Assembly (NCBI GenBank): GCA_902554195.1
Contig: CACDNT010000002.1
Location: 1 to 58,715 of the forward strand
DNA: 58,715 nt
Direction of reading: 5' to 3'
Source: an uncultured Pelagibacteraceae bacterium
GTDB lineage: Bacteria > Pseudomonadota > Alphaproteobacteria > Pelagibacterales > Pelagibacteraceae
The notes under the pieces were generated by a model that had not been told where the DNA came from, did not search any database, and saw nothing but the letters and a program-made list of their open reading frames with translations. Of the stretch, positions 1-8,411 are shown piece by piece; within the stretch, counting starts at the first letter, position 1; every line of letters begins with the position of its first letter. Made by a program: the position numbers and the translations under genes.

Positions 1-270
1 AAGCAAATATGAAAAACGGCTTTTTAAATAACTATTTCTTGGAATAAATTTATTAATTTTTGGAATAAAAAAATTTACTAAAGTTACATTTATTTTATCT
101 AATAAATCTTTATGATTAGACCATTCTCCAAATAGGTTAATAACCTGAATATCAATTTGATTATCAGTATTAGAATAAGTTCTTAGGGCTTTAACTGAAT
201 TTAAAACAGAATTAATAGTTCCTATATGTGTAAGATGGGGAGACCAATATAAAATTTTTTTTTTTTTCAA
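1..270 (-). CDS. glycosyltransferase family 4 (group 1), N-terminal part, cut by window edge
   Basis: An open frame of 90 codons runs leftward off the window without a stop. It starts at a TTG (270-268), and an in-frame TAA lies at 300-298. The product opens with a lysine run, then ILYWSPHLTHIGTINSVLNS, the N-terminal nucleotide-fold strand and glycine-containing turn of GT4/GT-B enzymes (seen in sequence, family inferred). It is divergent from the GT2 gene at 339. The TTG is followed directly by 13 A on the coding strand, so an indel there would change the apparent start. The acceptor sugar is unknown, and the Rossmann C-half with its E-x7-E motif lies outside the window. Confidence 0.6.
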   Translation of the reverse strand, partial: MKKKKILYWSPHLTHIGTINSVLNSVKALRTYSNTDNQIDIQVINLFGEWSNHKDLLDKINVTLVNFFIPKINKFIPRNSYLKSRFSYLL

Positions 271-338
271 TTTTTTTAGATTTATTAATATTAATATTTA
301 ATTTATTTTGTATATCAATAAATATATAAGTTTGGCTA

Positions 339-1226
339 ATGTTTAAAATAAACTATTATATATGTGTATCTAAGGCAAATAAGAATATATTTAATTGTAT
401 AGAAAGTATTTTAAATCAAACAAAGCGAAGTAAAACTGAAATATATATAATAATTAATAGTAAAAAAAATATCTTAAACAAAAAAAAAATTTTAGATTTA
501 AATAAAAAAGATATAAAAATAAACTTTGCTACAGAAAGAAAAATTGGAATTCCTTTTGCACGAAATAAATGTTTAGAGATTATGAGGTCAACACGTTCTG
601 ATTTTACGTGCTTTATTGACGATGATGGCATTCTGCCAAAAACATGGTTAAGTAATATGTTTAAAGCTCTTGATCAAACTAATTCAGACATAATTACAGG
701 CCCACAAATTTCTAAAACAAAAAATATTTATGAAGTTGTATTAGAGCGACATGCCAAACATAATTCAAAGGTAAATTGGGCTGCTACAAATAATGTTTTT
801 ATGAAATCTAATATAATTTCTAATATTAAATTTAAATTTGATATAGAATTAAAAAATTTAGGATGCGATGATCAATTATTTTTTTCACAACTTAACTTGA
901 AAGGGTATAAAATTTATTGGAATAAATACTCTCCGGTATTTGAAAATAGAGATCAATTGAGATCTAATTTCTTATGGTTTATAAAAAGAAATGCAAGGTT
1001 TGGCTCATCGACTAAAATAATTTACACAAAACTCTATGGACCACTAAAATGTTTATTTTATATAGTGTCAAAATTTTTTATTGAATTTCTTAAATCATTA
1101 TATTATTTAATCTTATTACCATTCAATTTTAAGTTAAATTCATTATTTGTTATTCAATATTTCATCAGATCATTTTTTACAGCTTTAAGTATTTTCGGTG
1201 TTAAAGTTGAAGAATATAAAACATGA
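339..1226 (+). CDS. glycosyltransferase family 2
   Basis: The 295-residue protein has a GT-A fold start (NYYICVSKANKN, then NCIESILNQT) and an acidic FIDDDG motif at residues 92-97 that would bind the metal and nucleotide-sugar diphosphate. It probably adds a sugar to a lipid-linked surface glycan on the cytoplasmic face of the inner membrane. The C-terminal third is hydrophobic (about 235-285) and may anchor it. The gene lies 3 bases before the next one in the same direction, and both sit in a glycan island. Donor and acceptor cannot be read from the sequence. Codon use is extremely AT-rich. Confidence 0.8.
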   Translation: MFKINYYICVSKANKNIFNCIESILNQTKRSKTEIYIIINSKKNILNKKKILDLNKKDIKINFATERKIGIPFARNKCLEIMRSTRSDFTCFIDDDGILPKTWLSNMFKALDQTNSDIITGPQISKTKNIYEVVLERHAKHNSKVNWAATNNVFMKSNIISNIKFKFDIELKNLGCDDQLFFSQLNLKGYKIYWNKYSPVFENRDQLRSNFLWFIKRNARFGSSTKIIYTKLYGPLKCLFYIVSKFFIEFLKSLYYLILLPFNFKLNSLFVIQYFIRSFFTALSIFGVKVEEYKT

Positions 1227-1229
1227 AAT

Positions 1230-2915
1230 ATGATGTTGGAAATTTTAATAAACATATTTTCTATATACCTCTTTATAATAATATTTTTATTTTCATATTT
1301 AGGTTACGGAATTTTTTTTCTAAATAAAATATTTAAATCAAAACTTGAAATTGATTTAGGTCAAATCGGATTATTGGGTATTTTTTTATTAATTAATATT
1401 TCATACCTAAGCAATTTTGTAATATCCCATAATTACTTCCACAATATGATTGTTTTAATAGTGGGCTTAATACTTTTTTTTATTAATTTCAAAAAATTTA
1501 AAATACAGGATATTAAATTAATTTTTTTATTAATATTATTAACAATAACCTTTTTTTTTATTTCAAAAAATCACGATGATTTTCCCTACTATCATTTGCC
1601 TTTTGCATTACATCTATTTGAAAATAAAATTACTATTGGAAGCGGTTTGTTAAATTATGGGTTTAGACATCACTCATCAATATTATTTTTAAACTCACTT
1701 ACATTTCTTCCATATATTAAGTATTATCTTTTCAATCTACCAAATTACTTAATATTAGTTTTTGTTAATTTTATATTACTTAAAGAAATCTTAAAAAATT
1801 ACCATTCAAAAAGTTTTGTCCTATACTTATCTTTAATTTTTATTTCTATTATAAATATAAAGTTTACTAGGCTATCTGAATATGGAACAGACCTAGCCGG
1901 TCAAATTTTACTAATAGTAATTTTTTTGAATTTTTTTAAAAATATATTAAATAGAGAAAATATAAATCTTATTTATTTTAATGCGATTTTGTTATTAATA
2001 ACTTTTTCGTTAAAAGCTTACTTTATTTTATATTTTTTATTAATTCCACTAACTTTTTATATATTAAAGATAAATCCATTTTCTAAAAAAAATTTGAATA
2101 AAAGGTTATTTATTTTTACGATTATATTTTTTGTATTATTTTTTTTACAAAACTTTCTCAGCACTGGTTGCCTTATTTATCCAATTACCCTTACTTGTTT
2201 TGGTGATAACTATTTTTGGTCACTTAATATAGGTGAGGTGGAAAGAATGAATATTTGGCTTGAATTATGGGCCAAAGCTGGAGCTACACCAACTTTTCAA
2301 GTTGAAAATGCTGAAAACTATATCAAAGGAATTAATTGGATATATCAATGGCTGGATATATATTTTTTTAATAAAGTTTTAGATTTTATATCAATTTTAA
2401 TTTTCATAAATATTATATTTTATTTTCTATTCAAAAATGAAATACATATAGATATTAAAACTAAGAAATTATTGAATAAGTTTATTATTCCATTTTTATT
2501 TCTAATAATTGCATTTTGGTTTTTTAAGCACCCTTCCTTAAGATACGGGGGATATTTTCCAATAAGTATTTTGGCAGTTTTATTTGCAGTTAATTTATAT
2601 AAAAAAAGTAAAATAAAAAATAGATTAAACAAAAATTATTTATCAAAAATTAAAGGAATTTTATTGATTACTATTATTATTTTTAATTTAAAAAATATTG
2701 TGCGAATTAATTATGAGTTTGATAGAGAAGATCAGTATAAATTTACTAATTTTCCTCTTTTTTTTGTAAAAGAAAAAAAATATAAAAGTTTGGAGTTAGA
2801 TAACAAACAATATTTAAATATAACCGAGGGTTATTGCTGGGCGACACCTGCACCTTGCTCAAATACAGAGATAAATGCAAGAATTATCAATAATTATTTA
2901 TTTTTTGAAAAATGA
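1230..2915 (+). CDS. polytopic membrane protein, GT-C-like (possible lipid-linked sugar transferase)
   Basis: The 561-residue protein is almost entirely hydrophobic, with roughly 12 membrane segments. After the first few helices comes an external-looking loop with HDDFPYYHLPFALH (about residue 111). GT-C enzymes that use polyprenyl-phosphate sugars carry their catalytic acidic pair in the equivalent first large loop, so this fold is the best guess (inference). A flippase or polymerase is the alternative. A soluble C-terminal tail with two CxxP-like cysteines (about 530-545) follows the last helix. It is flanked by a GT2 gene (3 bases upstream) and an FkbM methyltransferase (4-base ATGA overlap), which implies one operon. 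Confidence 0.55.
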   Translation: MMLEILINIFSIYLFIIIFLFSYLGYGIFFLNKIFKSKLEIDLGQIGLLGIFLLINISYLSNFVISHNYFHNMIVLIVGLILFFINFKKFKIQDIKLIFLLILLTITFFFISKNHDDFPYYHLPFALHLFENKITIGSGLLNYGFRHHSSILFLNSLTFLPYIKYYLFNLPNYLILVFVNFILLKEILKNYHSKSFVLYLSLIFISIINIKFTRLSEYGTDLAGQILLIVIFLNFFKNILNRENINLIYFNAILLLITFSLKAYFILYFLLIPLTFYILKINPFSKKNLNKRLFIFTIIFFVLFFLQNFLSTGCLIYPITLTCFGDNYFWSLNIGEVERMNIWLELWAKAGATPTFQVENAENYIKGINWIYQWLDIYFFNKVLDFISILIFINIIFYFLFKNEIHIDIKTKKLLNKFIIPFLFLIIAFWFFKHPSLRYGGYFPISILAVLFAVNLYKKSKIKNRLNKNYLSKIKGILLITIIIFNLKNIVRINYEFDREDQYKFTNFPLFFVKEKKYKSLELDNKQYLNITEGYCWATPAPCSNTEINARIINNYLFFEK

Positions 2916-3622
2916 AAACATTAATTATTAATTTTTTAAATTTTTTAGATATGCATATTCAGAATAAAAATCTTAAAATATTACGAAAGTATTTGAAATT
3001 AGAAATTAATATTTACATTGATATTGGTGCCCATAAAGGTGAAATGATTGAAATAATAAAAAAAAATTTTAATGTAAGAAAAATTTTAGCCTTTGAGCCA
3101 AATATTGAGTGTTTTCAATATCTAAATAATTTTAAAGATAAAAATACAAAAATATTTAATTTTGCGGTTTCTGATAAAGTTGGAATGGATTACCTAAAGA
3201 TTGGACATATTTCTGCAATGTCTACATTAAACGAAATTAATGAAAATGCAATTTATACATATATTAAAAAATTAATAATTAATATTTTTTTTCTAAAAAA
3301 AAATATTTATAAAAAAAAAATCAAAATCAAAAAAATTAAACTTAAGAATATATTATTTAAGTATAAATTAAAAATCTTGGATTTAGTTAAGATAGACACC
3401 GAAGGTCATGAATACAGTGTGTTAATAGGCATGGAACAATATCTTAATAAGACCAAAGTAATTTTGTTAGAATGTCATTACGATAAATCATTAATCAAAA
3501 ATTATGATTTTAAAAAAATTGACAATTTTTTAAAAAAAAAAAAATTTAAATTAGTTTCTAGAAATCAAATGTTATTTAGAAAAGGTTATGAATTAATATA
3601 TATAAATAAAAAATATCATTAA
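2912..3622 (+). CDS. FkbM family SAM-dependent methyltransferase
   Basis: The 236-residue class I methyltransferase has YIDIGAHKGE at 35-44 (SAM-binding motif I), FEP at 61-63 and the FkbM signature VKIDTEGHE at 159-167. FkbM enzymes O-methylate hydroxyls on sugars or other secondary metabolites. In a glycan island this most likely caps or decorates a sugar residue. The start overlaps the previous stop (ATGA), pointing to translational coupling. Its last 4 bases overlap the end of the convergent GT4 gene. A 13-A run at 3532-3544 encodes lysines near the C-terminus. The substrate is unknown. Confidence 0.85.
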   Translation: MKTLIINFLNFLDMHIQNKNLKILRKYLKLEINIYIDIGAHKGEMIEIIKKNFNVRKILAFEPNIECFQYLNNFKDKNTKIFNFAVSDKVGMDYLKIGHISAMSTLNEINENAIYTYIKKLIINIFFLKKNIYKKKIKIKKIKLKNILFKYKLKILDLVKIDTEGHEYSVLIGMEQYLNKTKVILLECHYDKSLIKNYDFKKIDNFLKKKKFKLVSRNQMLFRKGYELIYINKKYH

Positions 3623-4719
3623 TTTTTTTTCGAAAATATTTCGTGATAAAAGTTTAAGTTCTTTTTCATATCATATTTTTTTAAACTGTAATAAGCAAAA
3701 TTAGTTTTTTTAATAAGTGATCTTTTTTTTTTTTTAAACATCAATATTTTATTAGATAAATCCTTAATAGAGCCAGTTTTGAATAAAATGCCTCCTTTTC
3801 CATTTTCTAATATTTCTTTTGGTCCTGTTGGACAATCGCTGGAGATCACAAATTTTTTCAATGTAATAGCTTCTAATAGCACATTTGGAAGTCCTTCATA
3901 GATTGAACTTGAAATATAAAGATCACTATATTTCAAATATGGATATGGATTTTGTTTATAACCAGCAATGTTTACAATTTTTTCTAAATTATTTTTTTTG
4001 ATATAATCAATTAGTTTATTTTTATTTTTACCTTGGCCAATTATAATTAATTCTAAATTTATTTTTGATTTAATATTATTAATCGACTTAAGAAGAGTGA
4101 TATGGTCTTTTTGATCAACCAATCTTCCTATATTAATAATCTTTAGAGATTTTTTATACCTAAAAGGTTTTTTTATTTTAGAGTTAGACTTAGACTTAAT
4201 ATTTTGTTTATCCAAAGGATTATAAATACAGGTCGACTTTAGTTTTAAATCAGATTTAATTTGTTTTTTGAATTCTTGACTATTTACAATTATTTTATCC
4301 GAAAATGAGAGAATTTTTTTGTATATAAATTTTTTAAATATATTATTTAACCATCCGGATGGAGAAGAGTTCAACCTTACAAATATTTTTTTTCCAAATA
4401 ATTTGGTAATTAAAATTGAGTATAGATTTGCTTGAAAACTAAATACTATTATTTCTTTATCATTATCTTTCAGTAGCTCTTTTATTAATAAACTAGAGCT
4501 AATTAAAATTTTTAAAATTCTACTTTTGAATAAACTACTTAAAAAAGTATTTCTAACTATGTTAACATTTTTATTTAGACTTTGGGTCTTATTTGAAGAA
4601 GTAATGAATCTGATATCTCTAAATTTAAAGCTTAAAAAATTTGTTATAATAAATAAGTTTTTTTCTACTCCACCCATTTCTATAGATGGCATAAATATTA
4701 TTATTTTTTTATTTTTCAT
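3619..4719 (-). CDS. glycosyltransferase family 4 (group 1)
   Basis: The 366-residue GT-B enzyme shows GGVEKN at 16-21 in the N-terminal domain, a linker around 170-195, and then the typical second-domain features GRLVDQKDH (198-206) and EGLPNVLLEA (275-284). These bind the nucleotide-sugar phosphates in retaining GT4 enzymes. It probably transfers a hexose or N-acetylhexosamine onto a surface polysaccharide. It is transcribed opposite to its neighbours, with a 4-base convergent overlap at its 3' end. It carries a 13-T run (3723-3735). The length is normal for the family, and the linkage it forms is not predictable. Confidence 0.85.
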   Translation of the reverse strand: MKNKKIIIFMPSIEMGGVEKNLFIITNFLSFKFRDIRFITSSNKTQSLNKNVNIVRNTFLSSLFKSRILKILISSSLLIKELLKDNDKEIIVFSFQANLYSILITKLFGKKIFVRLNSSPSGWLNNIFKKFIYKKILSFSDKIIVNSQEFKKQIKSDLKLKSTCIYNPLDKQNIKSKSNSKIKKPFRYKKSLKIINIGRLVDQKDHITLLKSINNIKSKINLELIIIGQGKNKNKLIDYIKKNNLEKIVNIAGYKQNPYPYLKYSDLYISSSIYEGLPNVLLEAITLKKFVISSDCPTGPKEILENGKGGILFKTGSIKDLSNKILMFKKKKRSLIKKTNFAYYSLKKYDMKKNLNFYHEIFSKKN

Positions 4720-4753
4720 TTAAAGTAAGATATAGCAATTTATTATTTTTTCT

Positions 4754-4759
4754 TATAAT
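4754..4759 (+). promoter_or_regulatory. possible -10 box before GT2 gene
   Basis: A perfect TATAAT lies 12 bases before the ATG at 4772. No convincing -35 is visible at 16-18 bases spacing. If it is used, the mRNA leader would be about 6 bases. Chance matches are common in such AT-rich DNA. Confidence 0.3.
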
Positions 4760-4771
4760 GCTTATTTGCTC

Positions 4772-5518
4772 ATGAATAAACTTATTAGTGTGATAATTCC
4801 ATATTATAAAAAACTACAATATGTCAAGTCCACAATAGATTCTGTTTTAAATCAAAGTTATAAAAATTTAGAGATAATAATAGTTTATGATGATAGCAAT
4901 AAAAAAGATTTAGAATTTATTAACTCCATAGCTTCAAAGGATAAAAGAATAAAGATTTTAGTCAATCCAAATAATATTGGAGCCGGTCTATCTAGAAATA
5001 AAGCTATGAAAATTTCCGAAGGTGAATTTGTGGCATTCATTGATGCAGATGATACATGGCATGAAAAAAAAATTGAGCACCAAATAAAATATATGGAAAT
5101 GAATAATATTTTAATTTCACACACAGACTATATGATAGTAAATTCAAAATATTCCAATAAATCACTAAGAACAGCTAAAGATTTTAAAACTGTCTATGAT
5201 TTAATAGGATCTTGTGACATAGGATTATCGACTGCAATTATAAGTAAAAAAATTTTACATAAAGTTCAATTTCCACCATTAAAGACTAAAGAAGATTTTG
5301 TTTTTTGGTTAAACCATCTTAAATATGGAAATAAGATATATTCTTTAAATGAATGCTTAACTTATTGGCAAAAAACGGAAAATTCACTATCTTCAAATTT
5401 TTTTCAAAAAATTTTTGATGGTTATAGGGTTTACAGAAATTATATGAATTATAGTATAATCAAATCGTTAATATACTTATTTATATTGTCTAAAAATTAT
5501 CTTTTTAAAAATCTTTAA
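4772..5518 (+). CDS. glycosyltransferase family 2
   Basis: The 248-residue GT2 opens with LISVIIPYYKK and has LNQSYKNLEIIIVYDDS (about 26-42) and the metal-binding AFIDADDTW at 88-96. The open frame allows a TTG start six bases earlier (4766). I chose the ATG at 4772 because family members begin immediately before the first beta strand. The stop overlaps the start of the next gene (TAATG), suggesting coupling to the polyprenyl-phosphate transferase. It lies divergent from the GT4 gene across about 50 bases that contain a TATAAT. Confidence 0.85.
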   Translation: MNKLISVIIPYYKKLQYVKSTIDSVLNQSYKNLEIIIVYDDSNKKDLEFINSIASKDKRIKILVNPNNIGAGLSRNKAMKISEGEFVAFIDADDTWHEKKIEHQIKYMEMNNILISHTDYMIVNSKYSNKSLRTAKDFKTVYDLIGSCDIGLSTAIISKKILHKVQFPPLKTKEDFVFWLNHLKYGNKIYSLNECLTYWQKTENSLSSNFFQKIFDGYRVYRNYMNYSIIKSLIYLFILSKNYLFKNL

Positions 5519-6498
5519 TGGAAAAGTTTATAATAATTTTTTTAGTATCGACTCTAATTAACGAGCTAGTCTTTAAGATTAAATTACTGCCAAGCTTTAC
5601 TGGTGATTTACACCAAAAATTTTCATCTACAAAAAGTGTCCCATTAACAGGAGGTTTGATTTTACTGGTATTTTATACTTACTTTTTTTTTAATAACAAC
5701 GGATTGGTTTACTTTTGTTTTATTTGTATTTTCATTTTAGGCATTCTTTCAGATCTAAAAAAAATTGTATCAGCAAATAAAAGATTTTTATTTCAAACAA
5801 TAATTTGTTTTTTTTTAGCTATTGTCGGAGAATTAGAAATCACAACTACCCGGATAGATATATTAGATAAAATTATTTCGAATAAAATTCTAAATATTTT
5901 TTTTGTAACATTTTGTATATTAATAGTGATAAATGGATCAAATTTTATTGATGGTTTAAATACCTTATCTTTGGGTTATTATTTTTTGATAATTTGTTTA
6001 CTTTATTTTCTTAAATTTGATTTAGTATTTGATAGTGTAATTTTAATTTATATCTTTATAACGTTATTAATTTTAAATTTATTCAATAGATTGTATTTAG
6101 GTGATAACGGTTCCTATCTTTTAGGACTTTTATTTTCATACATATTGATTAAACTTCACATATCAAACAACTCAATTTCACCTTATTTTATAATATTACT
6201 TTTGTGGTATCCGTCGATGGAGATACTTTTTTCAATTATTCGAAAGAACTTGAAAAATAAATCTCCAATGTTGCCCGATAATGAGCATTTGCATCAACTA
6301 GTATTTAAGAAAATTAATCAAAAAACCAAAAAAAAATTATTTTCTAATATTACAACTGCTTTAATTTTAAATTTTTATAATCTAGTTATTTTTATAATTG
6401 GATCAAAATTCTATAATCATCATGGTTTTTTAATAACCTTGATTACAATAAATATATTTATTTACTTGATTTCGTATTCGATGTTGAAAAAAATTTAA
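5518..6498 (+). CDS. WecA/MraY-type polyprenyl-phosphate sugar-1-phosphate transferase (GT4, PNPT family)
   Basis: This is a 326-residue integral membrane enzyme with about 10 helices. Family motifs in order are HQKFSSTKSVPLTGG (32-46), a weakened LSD (77-79) where relatives have two adjacent Asp, NGSNFIDGLN (139-148), LGDNGSY (194-200) and the cytoplasmic DNEHLHQ (254-260). The family moves a sugar-1-phosphate from a UDP-sugar onto undecaprenyl phosphate, the first step of lipid-linked glycan assembly. Its place inside the glycosyltransferase island fits a WecA/WbpL-like role rather than peptidoglycan MraY. The donor sugar is unknown. It overlaps the preceding GT2 by one base and the convergent gene by four. 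Confidence 0.85.
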   Translation: MEKFIIIFLVSTLINELVFKIKLLPSFTGDLHQKFSSTKSVPLTGGLILLVFYTYFFFNNNGLVYFCFICIFILGILSDLKKIVSANKRFLFQTIICFFLAIVGELEITTTRIDILDKIISNKILNIFFVTFCILIVINGSNFIDGLNTLSLGYYFLIICLLYFLKFDLVFDSVILIYIFITLLILNLFNRLYLGDNGSYLLGLLFSYILIKLHISNNSISPYFIILLLWYPSMEILFSIIRKNLKNKSPMLPDNEHLHQLVFKKINQKTKKKLFSNITTALILNFYNLVIFIIGSKFYNHHGFLITLITINIFIYLISYSMLKKI

Positions 6499-7892
6499 TC
6501 TTTTAGTCTTAGTTTATAATAAGAATAAATTACGATCCAGAGCATTCTTGATGCATTAGCAACAATATTTGTCATCTTAGTTTTACCTTCTGTTCTCTCG
6601 AAATAAGTAACTGGAACTTCCAAAATTTTAAGATTATTTTTATAAGCGCTAATTAATAAATCAAAATCACCCCATAAATCTTTAGCACCCCAATTAGATA
6701 CATCTTTTTTAATTTTAAACCAATCTTTTTTGTAAAAAATTTTTGTTCCACATAAAGTATCGGTAATTTTTTTCTTGAATAAAATACTAAACAAAAAAGC
6801 AAAAAAACTATTTCCTAAAAAATTAAATCTTTTCATAGCTCCTTCTTTTTGAGGGTAAATCATTCTGGTACAGTTGATAAAATCTGCATTGGAATTATTA
6901 AGAATATTAATCGCAAAATTTATATCTTCGAAACTAACAGTAAGGTCGGCATCATAAATTACTACTATTTCTCCATTTGCAAATTCGATTCCTTTATAAA
7001 CATTTTGGGATTTGCATATACCTGGCCCCTCATAAAATTTAATTTTTTTATTTATAAGTTCATTCCTTATCTTATCAATCTCCTCTTTAGTTTGATCAGA
7101 TGAGTTATCATCTCCAAATAAAAACTCATAATTCTCATTTAAATTTTTTATTTGATTTTTAAAAAGAGGAATATTTTTTTCTTCATTCTTACATGGAACT
7201 ATAAATGAAACTTTTTTATCATTGTTACTCGAAAAAGTATCAATCTTTTTTAAGATGGTTATGTTTAGAATACAAAACCAATTTAAAATGGGTAATCTAA
7301 AAATTTTATTAAAAAAATTTGTTATAAATGGAATTTTAATTGGTAATGCAATTATCTTTTCAGATCTTACTATTTCTAAATTACAACTAGAATATAAATT
7401 TGTAAGATAGGAAGATGGAAGAAAGTTATTTTGATTGGGTGAAAAATTAAAAAAAAACTTTAGTATTTTAATTATAAACATCCAAAAAAAATTCTTTGAT
7501 AGGATAATGATTCTTGCATCATCATTGATTGAATTTGAAAGTTTAAGCAAATTCAGAGCAGGATTATTTTGATGCTCTATGTCAGCTATTATCAAATGAT
7601 CACAATTTTCGATGTCTTTTTTTTCAAAGTAATTTTTGTATGTAATACTGTCATCATAATTTTTTTCGTAATCTTTATTTATTTCTTTAATATTAATTTT
7701 TTCTGACTTGATATTTTTAGATATTACGGAATTTCCTGCACAAAATAAAAAAACTTCCTTAGAATCATTAATACAATTATTTATAAATTTCGAAATTTCT
7801 AAAAATAAAAATTCTTTTTTTTTTAAGAATTTTAATCTTGAACTACTGTTATTCTCATAATATTGCTTGCTAGATTTAAGATAATATTCCAT
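6495..7892 (-). CDS. two-domain protein: methyltransferase-like N-terminus fused to GT2 glycosyltransferase
   Basis: The protein has 465 residues. Residues 1-215 look like a degenerate class I methyltransferase: FLFCAGNSVIS (48-58) stands where the glycine-rich SAM loop should be, and ADIEHQNNPALNLL (103-116) resembles the LEHxxxP strand of class I enzymes. The second half is a clear GT2/DPM1-type domain: KVSFIVPCKNEEKN (227-240), GDDNSSD (260-266), IYDADLT (312-318) and a later GDFDLL motif. The GT2 part most resembles polyprenyl-phosphate hexose synthases (inference). The glycine loop is poor, so methyl transfer is doubtful. It is the last island gene before the 5S rRNA. Confidence 0.7.
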   Translation of the reverse strand: MEYYLKSSKQYYENNSSSRLKFLKKKEFLFLEISKFINNCINDSKEVFLFCAGNSVISKNIKSEKINIKEINKDYEKNYDDSITYKNYFEKKDIENCDHLIIADIEHQNNPALNLLKLSNSINDDARIIILSKNFFWMFIIKILKFFFNFSPNQNNFLPSSYLTNLYSSCNLEIVRSEKIIALPIKIPFITNFFNKIFRLPILNWFCILNITILKKIDTFSSNNDKKVSFIVPCKNEEKNIPLFKNQIKNLNENYEFLFGDDNSSDQTKEEIDKIRNELINKKIKFYEGPGICKSQNVYKGIEFANGEIVVIYDADLTVSFEDINFAINILNNSNADFINCTRMIYPQKEGAMKRFNFLGNSFFAFLFSILFKKKITDTLCGTKIFYKKDWFKIKKDVSNWGAKDLWGDFDLLISAYKNNLKILEVPVTYFERTEGKTKMTNIVANASRMLWIVIYSYYKLRLKD

Positions 7893-8031
7893 TTTTAAAA
7901 TTCAAATTATTCGTTAATTTTTAAAATTAAATTATCAATATTAATCTAAAATTTGTCTATCTTGTAAGTTTTTAGCGTATTATTACTTAAAAATTAATAT
8001 TTACAAACATTGATATTATTATATAAAAACT

Positions 8032-8147
8032 TGCTGGCAATTATTGCGAAAGTGTTATACCCGATCCCATCCCGAACTCGGAAGTCAAGCCTTTCAGCGC
8101 CGATGGTACTTTGTCTTAAGGCATGGAAGAGTAGGTCGTTGCCAGCA
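8032..8147 (+). rRNA. rrf: 5S ribosomal RNA
   Basis: A 116-base 5S gene is present. The ends TGCTGGCAA (8032-8040) and the GTTGCCAGCA tail (8138-8147) form helix I. The internal CCCGATCCCATCCCGAACTCGG segment and the CGATGGTACT block are universal 5S features. It stands alone, with no 16S or 23S nearby. The upstream side is a glycan island, and the next gene (rpmJ) starts 13 bases after its 3' end with no terminator between. The ends are estimated from helix pairing. Confidence 0.95.
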
Positions 8148-8160
8148 TTACTTGCAAATT

Positions 8161-8286
8161 ATGAAAATTAAAAGCTCATTAAAATCCTTAAAAAAAAGAG
8201 ATCTTAACTCTAAGATGGTTAAAAGAAGAGGTAGAGTTTACATAATTAATAAAACTAACCCAAAATTTAAAGCCAGACAAAAATAG
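8161..8286 (+). CDS. rpmJ: 50S ribosomal protein L36, cysteine-free type
   Basis: This 41-residue protein, [14 protein letters not shown] then [22 protein letters not shown], matches the short basic L36 family. The four zinc ligands (CxxC...CxxxxH) of the zinc-binding form are absent, so this is the zinc-independent (YkgO-like, alphaproteobacterial) type. L36 sits at the base of the large subunit. A longer open frame that begins inside the 5S gene (8044) is an artefact. No Shine-Dalgarno is evident. It lies 13 bases after 5S rRNA, so it is probably read from the same transcript. Confidence 0.93.
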   Translation: MKIKSSLKSLKKRDLNSKMVKRRGRVYIINKTNPKFKARQK

Positions 8287-8291
8287 TTTTT

Positions 8292-8402
8292 ATGGATAAT
8301 GAAAACCATAAGAATACTTGGAATAATTTTACAAAGTTTGTTCTGTGGGGAACTGTCGCTGTAGTGTTAGTTTTAGTTTTAATGGCAATTTTCTTACTGT
8401 AA
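8292..8402 (+). CDS. aa3-type cytochrome c oxidase subunit IV-like micropeptide
   Basis: A 36-codon frame encodes MDNENHKNTWNNFTKFVLWG followed by one membrane helix (about 17-36). The pattern of a short polar N-terminus, W-x-x-F-x-K/R-F-x-x-W and a terminal helix matches the bacterial aa3 oxidase subunit IV family. In many alphaproteobacteria that family is encoded directly before the transhydrogenase operon, as here (known context). It sits 5 bases after rpmJ and 9 bases before pntAA. It is easily missed by gene callers because of its length. The function in the oxidase is accessory and poorly defined. Confidence 0.7.
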   Translation: MDNENHKNTWNNFTKFVLWGTVAVVLVLVLMAIFLL

Positions 8403-8411
8403 TCTTTTCAT

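Noticed and set aside
255..3735. Thirteen-base poly-A/T runs in three glycan genes (255-267, 3532-3544, 3723-3735) as phase-variation switches
   Set aside because: Core genes carry runs just as long (A14 at 21356-21369 in fthC, A12 at 31632-31643 in folP), so base composition and lysine codons explain them. Population read data would be needed to revive the idea.
7893..8031. Promoter for the 5S gene (TTGTCT at 7953, TATTAT at 7978)
   Set aside because: The spacing is 19 bases and such matches are expected by chance in this AT-rich gap; not firm enough to list.
8044..8286. 80-codon frame spanning 5S rRNA and rpmJ
   Set aside because: Its first half is 5S rRNA; the real protein starts at the ATG at 8161.
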